Assembly (NCBI RefSeq): GCF_964204645.1
Contig: NC_134030.1
Location: forward strand, 5,270,278 to 5,330,277
DNA length: 60,000 nucleotides
Reading direction: 5' to 3'
DNA from: Tubulanus polymorphus
Taxonomy: Eukaryota > Nemertea > Palaeonemertea > Tubulaniformes > Tubulanidae
Shown here: piece by piece, positions 1 to 39,741 of the stretch
Numbering within the stretch: position 1 is the stretch's first letter
Layout: each line of letters begins with the position of its first letter
The notes under the pieces: model-generated
What the model was told of the DNA's origin: nothing
Seen by the model: the letters and a program-made list of their open reading frames with translations, nothing else
Databases searched by the model: none
Program-made: the position numbers and the translations under genes

Positions 1-223
1 TTCCCTCGTGATTAACTTCGCGGTGGGGCTAAAAATGCCTCGAATTTCATATTCTGTGCAGGATAAACCCCCAACTACCTCGCAATTATTATCACAGTGG
101 GTTATATGAGCTATGAAATTTGATTCCCGACCCTAGCCACTGTATCCGCGACCTGCTATTTCTCCCGCCCCGCGAAACGTCCTCGTTTTTCACGTAGGCC
201 TACGAATTGTTCTCTATTTTCAG

Positions 224-26313
<26,090 letters not shown>

Positions 26314-28218
26314 GCTAGATCGCCGTAGAAACATCGTCGCCCGAGCCCGGGACGTGCCCAGAATGCCAGAGCTACTACGACCTTCGGAATGAAATTCAAC
26401 AAAAAAAGACGGCAACGCGTCCCCGGCCTAGCTCATCGAAACAGTTTTAAAACAGTCTCAGTTTCTAGCGGGGGATTTTCTGATCTCTCGTCGTATTCGA
26501 TGAGGTTTATCTGCATCACGAAAACTGTTTGGTCGTATTTGTACTGAATATTTACTACGGTATAATATAGTACTATTATAATGTAGAACGCTTAGATTCT
26601 CGTAGCTTTTTTGAAACACAACTATTCTACTGTTATCCCCCGACGAGAGAGGAACTATCCTCCGTCTCGCGGGCAAGCGATAGGTATTGATCGTAGTGCA
26701 TGTAAACATGTAGTATGTAGTGAATATTTTTTAGAAAAATTGAAATATTGTAATCAGCGAGGAAGTGAGCTTTGGTTTTTAGTAAGTAAACTTATGGTTC
26801 ACCGAGAAGAAATCCTGCTTAGCGAGGTGATTCACGTCGATTCAATATTCTACGATTCTCCTCTCACTCGGTGTTTTTGTATATAAATATACATAGTATA
26901 ATTCGACGTATAATCATTTCATCCCCCGGGGAAAAAATATCGGGGACGTTCTTCGAACGAAAGAAAAAGCGCACAAAATTTACGAAGTAAATTATTATGC
27001 CACCTAATCGCGAGCACGCTTTTATATAAACGCTCGTCGTATCGATACGTAAAAAACTCTGTGTAGCGCTTTGGGGCCAAGCTCCGCGACGTCATCGTCG
27101 AGTTTTTAATATCGATGCTTTTCTGAAAGGTTCGGGCTCGTTATCAATCGATCTGTGAATTTTCAGCTGTGGTAAGAGTTCAACGACTGACTTCAATGTT
27201 TTATTAATGATAATGGAATTCATCGAGTGTCAAATGTCAAAATGTGATACATTCGAATGTAGTGTACAAGAAGCCACAGGTGCTCGATCCCATTATGTTG
27301 TTTTAATGTAATGTTTTAATTAGCTCATAATGTAACGAATTTCGACGTTTTATGGCGGCAAATTACATGCGTCATGTTGAAAACTATATAACTGAATAAA
27401 TATCACATTTTTACGGGCAGCAAACAAATGATGTCAGTCAAACGATGGCGCCTGGCACTATAGAAAAAAATATCAGTTTCGCATAAATTTTGAAAAATGA
27501 ACTCGACTGTTTCATAATGAATGTATCGGCGCAATAACTCGGTGTAAGAGAGGAATCGTAAAACTTCTTTATCTTGTAAAGTGATGTTCATATTTGGATA
27601 TATTAAGTGTTTATGGTATAATGATATATCTTGTGATCATTGAATGCTTTTACCGGTATCTTCAGCGTTGTACATAGAAAACACGTGTAATTCTGTTGTA
27701 TTCAAGTGAAAAAGTTTTCGAATGTCTGCTTTCTTAAAGCTGATACGCTACCTGGTGTCGAGTCCCCTACTTAGAAAGCCAAGGGTGGATTTTGGGGTTT
27801 GTCTCGGCCCAGCCTTCCCATTGAGGTGGCCTTTTTCGTCTAGACAACTGTTGCTAAAACCTTCAAATTTGAGGCTCATCCCCTCCGAATCTTTTTTGAT
27901 GTATTTCCTAAAAAATATCTTAACACTGAAGGTGGGACCCCGCTAGTGGCCTTTGAGATAGCTGCTTTATCTGAGAAATTTCTTCTCTTCTACACCTCGG
28001 CCTTTAAATTGTCCTAGATCTGCCCCTGTAAGCGAACTCGCCACCTAGTGGGCTTCAGTATAACCAATGTTTCCTCCTCCTAATCGACGGTTTTAAGTTA
28101 TGTTCTAATGAGTGATTCGGGATAATGAATGAAAGTTAGCGTGAAGATCTTCAGATTCAAACATCATCTGTCTGAGCTTTCAAGAGAGTTTATGTCTAGT
28201 TGAATTTTTGTTAATAAA
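26314..28218 (+). other. STAT 3'UTR and transcript end (range)
   Basis: No ORF of note follows the stop. Poly(A)-signal hexamers AATAAA occur at 27395-27400 and 28213-28218, with another at 29700-29705. The first gives a 3'UTR of about 1.1 kb. The true cleavage site cannot be chosen from sequence. Confidence 0.4.
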
Positions 28219-28906
28219 ACTTTTAGTCTGTCCTTGAAGTGAAATCACATTTATTTTTGTACCTATAAAGACAGCCGGTTCAGTTGTTGAGAGTTTATTT
28301 GTGTTGCGCACATATCATCTTTTATACTATTGTAATGTTATGATATTCTGTTGATTGTTTGATTGATATTAGATCGGTTTCGGAATGCAAGAAAATGATG
28401 TCATTTCGATCGCTTTCCGGTATAGTTTTAAATATGAAATAGTGATTTAGATTTGAAATATGTGATGAAACATGATTATGATCATAGACTGTGCTATTCT
28501 AACTATGATTCATAGAATGGTTGGATCCAGGAATTAGGGAGGAGGGGTAGTGGGTAAAAGAGCTGCTTATGATAGGGAACAGTATTTGGCGGCCCCCAGA
28601 AATTTTTCGAAAAGTGCCCTTTTTGCGAATATTGTTTTACAACTGCCCCTTTTCGGGTATCTCTGCCCCCTACCCCAAATTCAAATGCAAGTTACATCAC
28701 TGGGGAATGCTAGAAACAACTTTTCCCAGAATAATTTGAAATTCCTGACTCTTAAGACTTGATGATAATCCACATGCATTTTCTATGAGACCTGCGAAAT
28801 GTTTCCGGGTTTAAACGCACCTCTCTGGATCCACTACTCGATGAGTTAGATTTCTTTTTAAACCTGCGTAGTTTGTTAAGAGTGCGTGAGAAATTTTACC
28901 CGAAAG

Positions 28907-28928
28907 ATATATATATATATATATATAT
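28907..28928. repeat. (AT)n microsatellite
   Basis: 22 bp of AT dinucleotide. Confidence 0.9.
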
Positions 28929-29485
28929 GTGAAATAATCGTTTTAGTTTCTCATCGGCGAAGCATTCGTCGTCGATTAACATTCTAGAGATGTTTTGGCG
29001 AATTTCCATCAAATTTTATCAATGGTGTTAGTGTTTATTGAAAGAGTTTATAAAAATGAACATATTTTGAACTGTTGCCCTGTCAGTCAGTCAGTGAGTG
29101 TATATATCGGCGTTTATGTCTTAGCTTTCCTTATTTCGTAGATACGTCTAACGCGTTAATGTTTTGTATTCTGATGACCGCTGGCAGCTTATTACGCAGG
29201 GAAGTTTTGCTGTGAATTAATTCATTATGCTCTCGTCACCGAGATAGAGAGCCGCCCGATAGCTTTTAAGCAATGTAAATTAGTTGATAATGTTTTCAAG
29301 TCATATGCATGAAATATCGTAAAATAATTAATGAGATTGTTATTGAATACACGTACCTCAAAAGCAGCCTCTTCGTTAGATAGTTTCGGATCTCAACTAT
29401 ATCATTAGCCTAGTTGACGAACAGCCTTTACGTAGAAGTGTAACATGTAGAGCTGTAGAGCTTGGGACACTCGAATAAGACCTCG

Positions 29486-29594
29486 GGATCCAGTTCCACT
29501 GTTTGGAGTTAAGATTTGACTCCCGAGTTAAAACATCGAAAATGAACTTATTTTAACTCAGTCAGCTCTCACTCACAACTGTGGAACAGGGTCC
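29486..29594. mobile_element. About 110-bp fold-back element, copy 1
   Basis: Ends are GGATCCAGTTCCAC at the left and GTGGAACAGGGTCC at the right, an imperfect terminal inverted repeat. Inner arms carry GAGTTAA/TTAACTC-type sequence. Same family as 33905-34014 and 37299-37396. Confidence 0.6.
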
Positions 29595-29829
29595 GGAAGG
29601 CTTATTGCTAGGCGAGGCTTCACTGCCGATATGTGGGGTCCGCTTGGTCACACTTATTGAAGCAGTCGTTTGATAAATCATTAGCGCTTTCTGTTTTCAA
29701 ATAAAATGTAAATATATTTAAAAGTTCTATAGGATAACGATGATGTGCCTTCTATTAATCGAGAGTTCTCTGATTGTTCATTCACTTCCGCGTATTGAAT
29801 ATATAATGATTCTATTGATACATGTATAA

Positions 29830-29852
29830 ATATATATATATATATATATATA
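29830..29852. repeat. (TA)n microsatellite
   Basis: About 23 bp of TA dinucleotide. Confidence 0.9.
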
Positions 29853-30170
29853 CATTTATTTTATTCTTTAACATAAATAAGAATATATACGACTATGATT
29901 ATAATGAATGTTGTAAATGATGACGATGATGAATTATATCGCGATATATAATTGAATAAATCTATATATGACAGTATAGTAATCGATGTTCTTCGTTTTC
30001 TGTGTGGTGTGGTTTTACTCCAAACCCGGGCTGCAATTGCCATTTACGACTGAGACGTACTGGGTGTCAACAGCGACGCCGAAAACCTCCAGCGATCGCA
30101 AGCGACACTATCGTGCATCAGTTGGTCAATTCTGAACGGGAAAAAGTAGTAAATAACCCGAGATGCCCCT

Positions 30171-30335
30171 GGGCCTGGTTCACGAAAAAGTTTAAGCTTA
30201 AAACGGTTTAGTTTGAATTGTTGTCCTCATTGAAAACATGAAGCAGGGAAGTGTGATGACATCACACTTCCCTGCATGAAGGAACCAATGGCAATTACAC
30301 CAAAAATTTGAGTTTAACTTCATGAAACTGGGCCC
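30171..30335. mobile_element. Fold-back element with central perfect palindrome
   Basis: The outer arms pair imperfectly: GGGCCTGGTTCACGAA at the left, and GGGCCCAGTTTCATGAAG on the minus strand at the right. The centre is a perfect palindrome with 16-bp arms, GCAGGGAAGTGTGATG (30243-30258), one spacer base, and its complement (30260-30275). No ORF. Confidence 0.55.
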
Positions 30336-30625
30336 TGGTAGCTGGCAGTTTCCATAGTCGTGACATGTCTAAAGGTGGTCTTACATCTTGTAATATCAAG
30401 ACTAGTTTTATGTTCCAGGATTGGCTGTCGAACCAAGGTGGTTTTAGACTGTTCTCGAGTCACGATTGCAGGCACTCGGGTGCGCTTAGGTGATGACACC
30501 AGTCGGCAGAAATTCGCATCATAGTTGCGCTCCTAGTCTTTCTTATAGCACCTCACAAAGGTGACCTCTATTATTCTCCTTGTGAAAAGTAACTATGAGG
30601 CGCATACGTAGTTGGCAACTTTGCG

Positions 30626-30636
30626 GGATTCGAACC
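30626..30636 (-). promoter_or_regulatory. tRNA-type B box, isolated
   Basis: On the minus strand GGTTCGAATCC, an exact match to the pol III B-box consensus GGTTCGANTCC. No complete cloverleaf can be folded around it, so it is likely a decayed tRNA-derived SINE or tRNA pseudogene. Confidence 0.45.
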
Positions 30637-33600
30637 TCGCGGGTTATACATCATATGGTTATGAATAGTTGAGGCTCCGCAAAAATTGAATTTTTACCCG
30701 TGATTTACGGCGAATAAAAACGCAATTGATACAATTCGCACCCGTGTAAAAGTGTTGTTTATCATTTCTAATACATACTCGTTACTTTTATTCTGTACAA
30801 ATGTTCTCTTCGCGTGTTTCAAAAAGAAAGGACGCCCTACTGCCCGTCTTCTAAATCTGTCGCACAGACACAAAACGATGTTTATTACGCAAGTGAAGCG
30901 ATTCCCAATCGATACTTATCACTCGATTTCTAGGAAATCCGTTCTTTTACAATCGCGTAATTACCGACAGATAAAATGCGTTTTTGTAAACAGACGTGGA
31001 TTTGTGCGGATTTAAAAACGGTTTTAATGCCAATAAATTTGTGAAAACGGCGCGTCGTCAGCTGGGACAGTCGTACTGTACAATGATCGGTGACATCGGG
31101 CGTCGTGCGTCGCTCCGAATAATTACGAGAGTTGAATGTTATACAATTTTGTACAACAATGAGTACCGAGGTTATCATCGAAAAATGTAATATATAATTA
31201 TATAAAGTTTCGCACAGAAATGTCCAGATCAACCGATGTGCACAACTGTATATACACCCACGTTGTAGGCCCGGGTATAACATGGCTCCATGAGGTAGAT
31301 ACTATAGGTACCGCGGTATTCTTCTTTCCTTTTCCATAAATTTATTGTAATTATCAGTCACTTGCAATTCCGATTCAAGAAATTTATGGCGGGCTTTTTC
31401 GAAACTCGGTGTGTCGCTTGTTGAACAATTTTACGACTTATTTATGTTTCTGAGAACCCGCCCCGTAAGTCCGCGCGCGTGCGCACAAAATTACTGCGAT
31501 GGTTCGTTCTGAGATTGTTTTGCACCACCGCAAGAGTAGCCCTCGAGCAACGCGCAGTTTGGTCAATATTTTACCGCCGTATTACTGCTACTCCTTCACA
31601 AACCTTCCGAGTAACCATCATATAGAAGAAGGAAGAAGAAAATCCAAGAAAATCTAGGGGAGAAGAACGAAGAGAGTCTCAAGGTTTGACACGTAATCCA
31701 GTGTGCGCCGTCGTCGTCTGGAAAATACAACCGTAAGTTTTAACCAACTTAATCCATATCGTATTAGGTCGATCCTAATTAGGAGGTTTTTGCCACAAGT
31801 TCCTCCGCCTCTCTCCACGAACCATTTTACAATTTCTAACTGAACCCCTTGTTGTCGCTGTGCGGCTTTTTATATATACATCGTTCATAACATTTTATGA
31901 GGGTTATAATAACGCCATGATTCGGCAATTTCTTCGGTCATTTTCCGCGGAAATAAAACTCAAAACAGAAGGTGATAAAGGAATTTTATCTATACACTAA
32001 AAGACAGGTTCGAAATAGTTTGTTTACCCTCTGTGGTTTTGTTATGAGAATTTGAATTTCGACCAGTAAAAATGTTTCAGTTTTGATATAGGCCTATAGG
32101 ATGAACGTACATGTGTATAGTTTCATACCTCTGTCACAGGCGTTGTTGGAAGAATATGTATATACATATATATCTAATGAATAGTCTCGACTTCGTAGTC
32201 TCTATGGAGCAAAGCATATTCACCAGTTTACAAATATGATTTCATAAATATATCACATCAAAGGCATTGCGGAGATCAATAATACGTTTAAAATGGGAAC
32301 ATTCTGTTCATCGTTTTCTCATGACAAATATCGCGGTCCCCTTGCGTATAGATGATAAACCAAGCCGCTATCTATTTCAACTTTGCTGTAAAAAGATGAA
32401 TATCAAATGGCCGCTTTTTCCCGTGACATGAAAGCTGCCGCGCGCGCCAGTTGCCGAGGACCCGGAATCATTGAATCCTCTGAAGTTTGAAATCTGATTT
32501 ACGCGGTCTCCGGAGTTTGTGTCGTTTTTCACGAAGTTCCTTTCATCATTCACCAAAACGTTTTAGTGAAAGATTTATTTCAACAGCTGCGCGCCGCCTC
32601 CTTCTTCAGAGCAAGCCCTTGGTCATGTTACTTTTCGTTCACTGGTCTATCAAATCGATCTAGTTCAAATCGATCCTGAGGCTGAAATTTTTTTTTGTAT
32701 CAATATTTCTCCGTGTATATCCGAGGGCAAAGCTTTATTTCGTTATTTGACCCTGTTGCACCACCGCATCTGCCCAACAGGAAACTGCAGGGGTCGACCC
32801 AGGGGGGAGTGCAGGGGGAAGTTGCGCCCCCCTGAATCAGACCACAGATCCACCCCGGGACTGATTTTCAATTTAAAAAAGGGCGGTAGTTGAAGTGATG
32901 TTCGTTCTCTCAATTTGCAGGTGGACAAATGCAACAATCAGTAACGGGTTTTTGGCCCTTCCGAGCGAAGATAACCGATCATCAATCAATTCTTATCAAC
33001 TTTATGTTTTTGCAATAAAGCAAATTAAATTATTTCTGCGATGATAAAAGCTCAGATATGTTGACTAGATTTTTGTCGCTGATTAAACAACGCGGACAAA
33101 ATAACACGCAGAAACAACAGGACGTCGTTATCGGTTCAATAAGGGATGTGTTTTTATTAAATTTTGGCTGTGACTGTCGCGCTGAATACTCGTCTCATAA
33201 GTCGAAGATACGATCGCTAGTATTTACTTAGCATTAGAAATTGCGTACGAGATTAATGATAATGACAACAGTAATAATAGTTCAGGTGTTTGAGTGGGTC
33301 CGGGAGGGTCCACTTGAGGTAACATCGTCAAACTCGAAATACACGTCCGTCAAGGGCCCGCTGCATTGCCAATGCTTATATTTCAAGCCAGTCTAAGTGC
33401 CGTTTGGTTCCTGCCAGTCGAACGAATTAAGTGATTAGTACATTTTGAATCTACTACTCGCTTCGAGCTGAAAGCTAAAAATCATTAAGCTGTAAGGGCA
33501 GTTTCTTATTCTGAAGACTAGCAAATACTTGCCCACTGCAGCATGCGGGTATAGAAATCACTGAAATGCAATAATGTATACAAAATGATGTACAAAAATG

Positions 33601-33904
33601 CTATTTCTCCGGGTTTTTATTGACCATTGAAAAATGTTCACGCCCTTTGTAAATTCTACGCATATTTTCAATCTTATTGCCAAATTTGACCACTTTAGGC
33701 ACCGTGGCTTAAAATGAGTAACACGTGAAAAACATTTCCTCGCCACCGTCAATTATAGTAAGATGAAAAGTTTCAATGAAAAGCATATTGTGTAAAAAAC
33801 AGCTCTCACTATATCACTGAGTTCATAGAAGTGTAACTTCTATGCTGAGTTCAACAGTAACGGTTTAGGAGTTAGTCTCGCGTTAGACCAATGGTCAGTC
33901 TGCA

Positions 33905-34014
33905 GGACCCAGTTCCAGAGTTGTGAGTTAGAGTTAACTCTGAGTTAAAATTAGTTCATTTTCAATGAGTTAACTCAGGGTCAAATCTTAACTCCGAACT
34001 GTGGAACTGGACCC
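33905..34014. mobile_element. About 110-bp fold-back element, copy 2
   Basis: Ends GGACCCAGTTCCAGAG at the left and GTGGAACTGGACCC at the right. Inner inverted pairs AGAGTTAACTCTGAGTTAA and GAGTTAACTC lie around a short centre. It is the best preserved member; the whole element could fold into a long hairpin. Confidence 0.65.
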
Positions 34015-36095
34015 AGGTGACCAGTCTTTCAACCACATTCCTCTTAAAATGTAGTTATAAAACTGTTTCATAATTTCTAACTGAACAGAAAACTGACAGT
34101 AGAAGCTTTAGGGGGATTCGTGCCCTCAATGTGTTACGGGCTTGCGCTTTTATAGACTGCAGCAATTCTGAAATCAGTGTTTCTATTTATGGCTGGTGAG
34201 TGTTTTTCATACAATCAAGCGCTAATAAGTCATGATAAATGTGAATTCTATCATTTCCGCGTCGATGATGCGTAATTTCAGAAAACTTTCCTAATGAACT
34301 ATGATTTTCATCCATAAAACACAGTTCGTGTATACAACTCCCTCGTGGCCTCGGCGTCCAGTACCAATGAAAATAAAAAAGGTGAAATCTCATTCATTCG
34401 ACGTCATTAAATATTGAAGGCGCATCTGGCCTTCCAATTCAGGAGTGATTCCTCAAATATTGGAAGACTTTAAAAGGTGGCCCTATAAGCGTTCGACGTT
34501 AATGAACTGACCACTGCGTTGTTTGGAGAAAGGGCGACTAGAATACCGTTTTATGGTCATTGCCCGGCGTGAGGACAAACTTGAAACTGTTCTTTGCTCC
34601 CAAATCCGAGTTTTATGATTATTATGTTGTCTCTAGTTTGTAGATTCAATCCGATACATGTTCCACGTTTACGAGGTGATCCCATCTCTTTATATTTGTC
34701 CGGACATGGCGGCTTATAATAAGCATTGCGTATAAAATATTCATCAACGCTAACCCTTAAAAAACCCCGGCTACTCTTGGCCGCTCATTTCCCTTTAAAA
34801 TTTAGGGAGGAGGCCTCACCTATTGCTATCATGATTTGTACTGTCAAGATAATCAATTTCTTAGTTACAAAATCTTATTTTTTTCTCTGAGCCCGCCTTC
34901 GGGTTGATGTCTTTTTCTGCTGATCTTATTCGTCACTTCATCTCAATGAATGCGGTTTCGTAACGCGGGTAACTATATTTTTTTTCTCGATTTACGACTC
35001 ACCGTAATTGCAATCGTGCCGTATTTACTCGCCTCATCTCACGGGGACCCTTGTTTCGTTTGAGTCAATTATCCCGGGCTACGTTCGGGCCATAAACACG
35101 AATTATATATTTTTAAGAATCGAGTCCTATTAATTTGCATGTCTCCTCGCGGGTCGTTTTCCCGCGGCATCCGGCGTGAAGTATATTTTCGCGCGATGAA
35201 TTTTACATCCGGCTGGAGACTGATTGTAACCGAACTACACGCAGCCGCACGCATCACGTCTCATCGCCTAGTAGTAGTTACTTTCGATCTTATGTCACCT
35301 ACGCAATTAACTTAACAAACACCGCATCAAAACCGTAAACATTTGCAGTGGAAAATAAAACGAGTCATTTTATAACGCTGTAAGTGGTGATTAGTTGAGT
35401 TTAACAATCCATTGGTCGCGAATAAAACACAAACAAGCCGCCAGTTGCCACGACGAAAGCTCGCTGCTTCCGGACAATAAAGTCACGCCGAAACAATCGA
35501 ACGATCGATCGCTGATTATATTCAAAAATAAGGAACGAAACGTTTATATTTCTTGTTCGTTCTTAGATTTGTGTCGGCGGAGTTATTATTTATTTTATAT
35601 TTATTTTATCGAATCGGTTACGGGCGCGTTCACGGGTTCCGTCGTAAAATGCTAATTGAGGAAACGCTTAGCACTCAGATTAGAGGCATAGGTGTCGTAA
35701 AAATTAGTCGATATTGCGGTTTTATTCGAAGATCAAAATTACGGGAAGACGTCGATACAAGCGTGGCTGAGCTGCGATACGCGACGCGCCTGCTGCGCAC
35801 ACGTCGCAGACTCACATGCCCGTAAACTCGAGATTATTAGCCCGGTTAACCAAAAACAATCAACGCATTTCATTCCATTCAGAACCGTCATAAAAACGCC
35901 TCTTAAGTACTATTTGAGTACGCCTGAAAGAGAGAAAATGAATTAATTATCACACCTATTATGCAGTCACGGATTAGTTAAATCTGTTTTTTACAGTTCG
36001 TTTACGATCAATTAATATGCAAACATCGTAACATTGCGAACGTAAAGTGAACGGAGAATAAAGTGAATTTGTTATTGTAGACTTTTTCCTCTTTC

Positions 36096-36331
36096 AGGAT
36101 TCGAACCCGTTCGAAGACATCGCCTTCGATCAGGGTTCGAACCCTAGGTTTGAGCCGCTCCATGGCGCTTCGAAACCTTTCCATTTGATGCAGGTTCGAG
36201 TCCCGCCACTCGCTGCGCTACGCGAACTGATTATGGACGATGTTAACCCATACGCCCTCATCTTGATCTGATTGGGTTCGAATCCTTCAAATATTCTTTG
36301 CGACGTTATTACTCTAAGTGGGTTCGAATCC
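36096..36331. promoter_or_regulatory. Cluster of five tRNA-type B boxes
   Basis: Pol III B-box consensus GGTTCGANTCC is matched exactly at 36193-36203, 36275-36285 and 36321-36331 (+ strand) and in 36096-36108 (minus strand, GGGTTCGAATCCT). A fifth site with one mismatch is the palindrome AGGGTTCGAACCCT at 36132-36145. Spacing is irregular (about 36-82 bp), so it is not a simple tandem satellite. I find no matching A boxes or tRNA cloverleaf. It lies midway between STAT and Post2. It could be an extra-TFIIIC-type site cluster or the wreck of several tRNA-like elements. Confidence 0.5.
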
Positions 36332-37298
36332 TTTCACTCTCCGTACAAAAATCTAATTACAGAGCAATGTAATAAACAATTGCCGATATGGCAAACACGG
36401 ACAAAAGCCTCGTAATATATTTGTACACTTAGACCCACAGTGTCGAGGTTGTTAAGTGCATTTGGCGATACCGTGTACGTGACGACCCCGGGACTAGCGG
36501 CGCGCAAGTGAACGCGGTAACTTCTCACAAGTTCGGCTAAAATAAATTTGTACAAACTATTCTCCCTCTAGCTATGCGCGTATGTGAACGCGTTTTTACG
36601 ATCCTAGACGAACTTGGCACTTTTATCACCGATATTCGCGCACAGATATCATCACCCCGGAATGATATTGATATTGATAGAAAAATAAAATAAAAAACTA
36701 CGTATATACGACTCGTGTCGACTATTTTCGCGTTTACCGCAGCGGCACGTGTTATATTGGAGCTGAGGACGACTCGTAAAACGAGCTTTAAAAGCGATAA
36801 ATTATTCGAATTAACGGCTTCGGATATTCGTATAATTGATCGGTGGTTTTCATACAATTAAATAATATTCTAATTGCGTTTACGCAATCATAAAGAGACG
36901 TTACCGAAACGTTTGCGGCGAATGTTTCAATTCTCGTTTGTTTCTATGGGCTTCATCGGTTATAGTCTTAATAGGTTTTGCGACATGAAAAAAAAGTGCA
37001 GCAGGTGCAAATAACAACTGATTATTTTTGTGTCTTTTTAAGTCCCTTCAACGCCGACCAAAGCCTGGCGACCGCGTGAATTGGAAATAAAGCGTTGAAA
37101 ATAAAATAAATTGCCGTAACGATATTCTCTTTGATGGACCAATTCGTTAAAAAATTGAAAACACATAAATTCAAAACAGTAGCTCCGAAATGAGGCTTCG
37201 AATTAAAAAAAAACCACGTTTTAGAATTGTGATTTCTGAGGTTTAAGAAATATCTTTGTTTCTAATCCAACATGACGCGAGTTCAATGCAGATCCCCA

Positions 37299-37396
37299 GG
37301 ACCCAGTGAGACAGTTGTGATTTAGAGTTAACTCTGAGTTAAAGTAAGTTGAACTCGGAGAGTTAAATCTCCACTCACAACTGTGAAACTGGACCC
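37299..37396. mobile_element. About 100-bp fold-back element, copy 3
   Basis: Begins GGACCCAGTGAGACAGTTGT and ends CAACTGTGAAACTGGACCC. Inner AGAGTTAACTCTGAGTTAA is identical to that in the 33905 copy. Slightly shortened at the centre. Confidence 0.6.
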
Positions 37397-39741
37397 TGAT
37401 GGATAGACCACGTCAAGGTGAGCAATAAGTAAGACAACCTGACAACTTTAGCATCTTCAAGTCAGACCTGGGCCATTCTGGAAGATATCAAAGTGTCGCG
37501 TTGTATACGTAGTTAGTTTCTTGTTCTCTTTGACGTTTTCTATCCATCTGGGGAGCTGCATTGGCTGCTAGTATGCGATGCCGAAACAGTGTGGTCTTGA
37601 TAAAAAGACTTCTGGAAACTCAGTCAATTTGATTTTTCGCTTTTGGTGCAATCATTACGAATAGTTTTTGGTGTTATTTGATTGACGTGTTGATAAACGA
37701 ATATGTATTTATGACGTAAAAATGAATATATAAAGGAACTGGTAACTGGTAATATGAAGTTTATTTATTTGATACTTTTTTTACGAACAAGAAACAGTTC
37801 ACGCGGTACTTTGCGACCTTGTAGGCCCACATGAATATAATATATAGTAAACTGTAATGAAGCCAACGATAAAATTCGTAATTACTGCGTAAGGAGATAT
37901 TTACATAACGCGATACTCAGTAAACAATGGGGAAAACTACTAGATTTAATCCATATCGATGTAAAAAATGAAACACGGTCGCAAAGTTCTGATACTTTGA
38001 CGCAAAAGAATAACATATCGGATTCCTAGAAATATCTTGATTATGGGCACGATAATATGCCGAGATCTTCATCGTACCATGATTGTAACCAATCAGGCAG
38101 GTTGATAGGTTCATGGCACTCTTCGAAATTCTTTTTTTGCACGGAATAAGTACTTACAGCGTTTCATTTGATCGATCGGGTGAATTGGTTTTTTTAAAGT
38201 GTATACAGTATTATATGATAATCTGCTTCAATTTTGAAATTAACTGGTTTGTCTCCGCTGGCGCCAGACCTAACTAAATCCATTAATGTATTCATGCTTT
38301 CCCGGTATAACTAATAGGTCGTTGCTTATTAAAGCGAATAAAGTTCGACAAAATATAGATGAAATTTGTATAAATGTTATTCGCGTATTTCTGAATATGA
38401 AATGCGCATATATATAATTTGTTATGAATGTATTGATACGTAAAACACGATGTAACACGTGTTAATGACTGATTCTTAAAAACAATCCCCGAGACACGTT
38501 GCAAAATGTAGAGCGTTGTCATGCAACAGATAAATTTCAGCGAGATTTTTAATTATCATTTGCATACGAGACAATGAATTCATATGCGCACAAAAAGAAC
38601 AGCAAGTTTTGTTCATCGAGTTACGGGACACCATTTGTTCATGGCAAATTGGTAATTAAACATTTTTGCCAGCATAACTTTATTCACGATTTCGGTTCCT
38701 TTTTGAGAATGTCGAATAGATTCAGTGTTGCCTTTCATCGCAAAGTTCTTACGTTTCGTATCGTTATTAATGGATTTTCGATATTTAGTTCTCGGTATAT
38801 TACGTTATGGCGTTTTCGAGGATTTCGACGGTCCCCTGGAACTGGCCACGTGAGAATTTCCGCGAACAGCAGCCGGAAAATCGTAGCCGATTTCATTTTA
38901 ATCAATGCGTTATAGTAAGCGACCACACATGCGCAAACGGTGTAAACAAGCCGGGATCATACCGTGCAAGCGCATAAATCTATTGAGCTCATTGCAAATC
39001 AACTAGTGTTGCTCCGCCCTCACAATGAGCTCGTCGACAATCGGATTACAATAAACCGACTTGTTCATTCGACGAAGCCGATTTTGGGCTACGATTTTTG
39101 CCCGATTTTACTAACAATCCACTGCGCCAAATACGCGCTTCCCAGTCCATCGAATACTAGCGCCTAACAACCGCGGCATTTTTGTCAATTTTGCACCAAT
39201 TAGCGCGGCGTCGGAGAGTTAAAAACCATCATCTACCGTACGGCCGAATTCGTATCCCTCGCACGTTCGCGTTTATTTACGAGACGCACACGGTAACGAC
39301 AGAAAAAAGTTGTGCGTAGGACAGACAGGCCGTTAGAACCGTGGCAATTTAAGCTGACGGTGCTCGCGACGACTTTGCCAAATTTGCATAATGGTCTATT
39401 ATAGCATCACGATCCAAAAACTGTATCTGTTTACAAGTACACGATACCGTGTACGCTTTTGACCTCATCGTGCTCTTGGAAGAACCGAGTGATTTACGAG
39501 CAAATAGCGCCTGCCGGTAGGTGGTTTTTGCGTTGTAAAATTGCCAAGCCGCATCGCGATAAGAAAAGTCGAATAGCCCGAGCAGCCTCGAACGAAAACT
39601 TCACATCTTGCCCTGGCAGTTCGGTTTCGGGCCTCTACGCGTACCGTAGCGTAATTCAATTCTAGACTTGGCGTACGGGCGCTGTCTGAATTTGAGCCGT
39701 CGTTCGATCAAACATCCGGTAATGAGCTCCGCCGCACTCTC

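Noticed and set aside
38574-38915. 113-residue ORF upstream of Post2
   Set aside because: Composition is like translated AT-rich DNA, there is no known motif, and a comparable ORF lies on the opposite strand.
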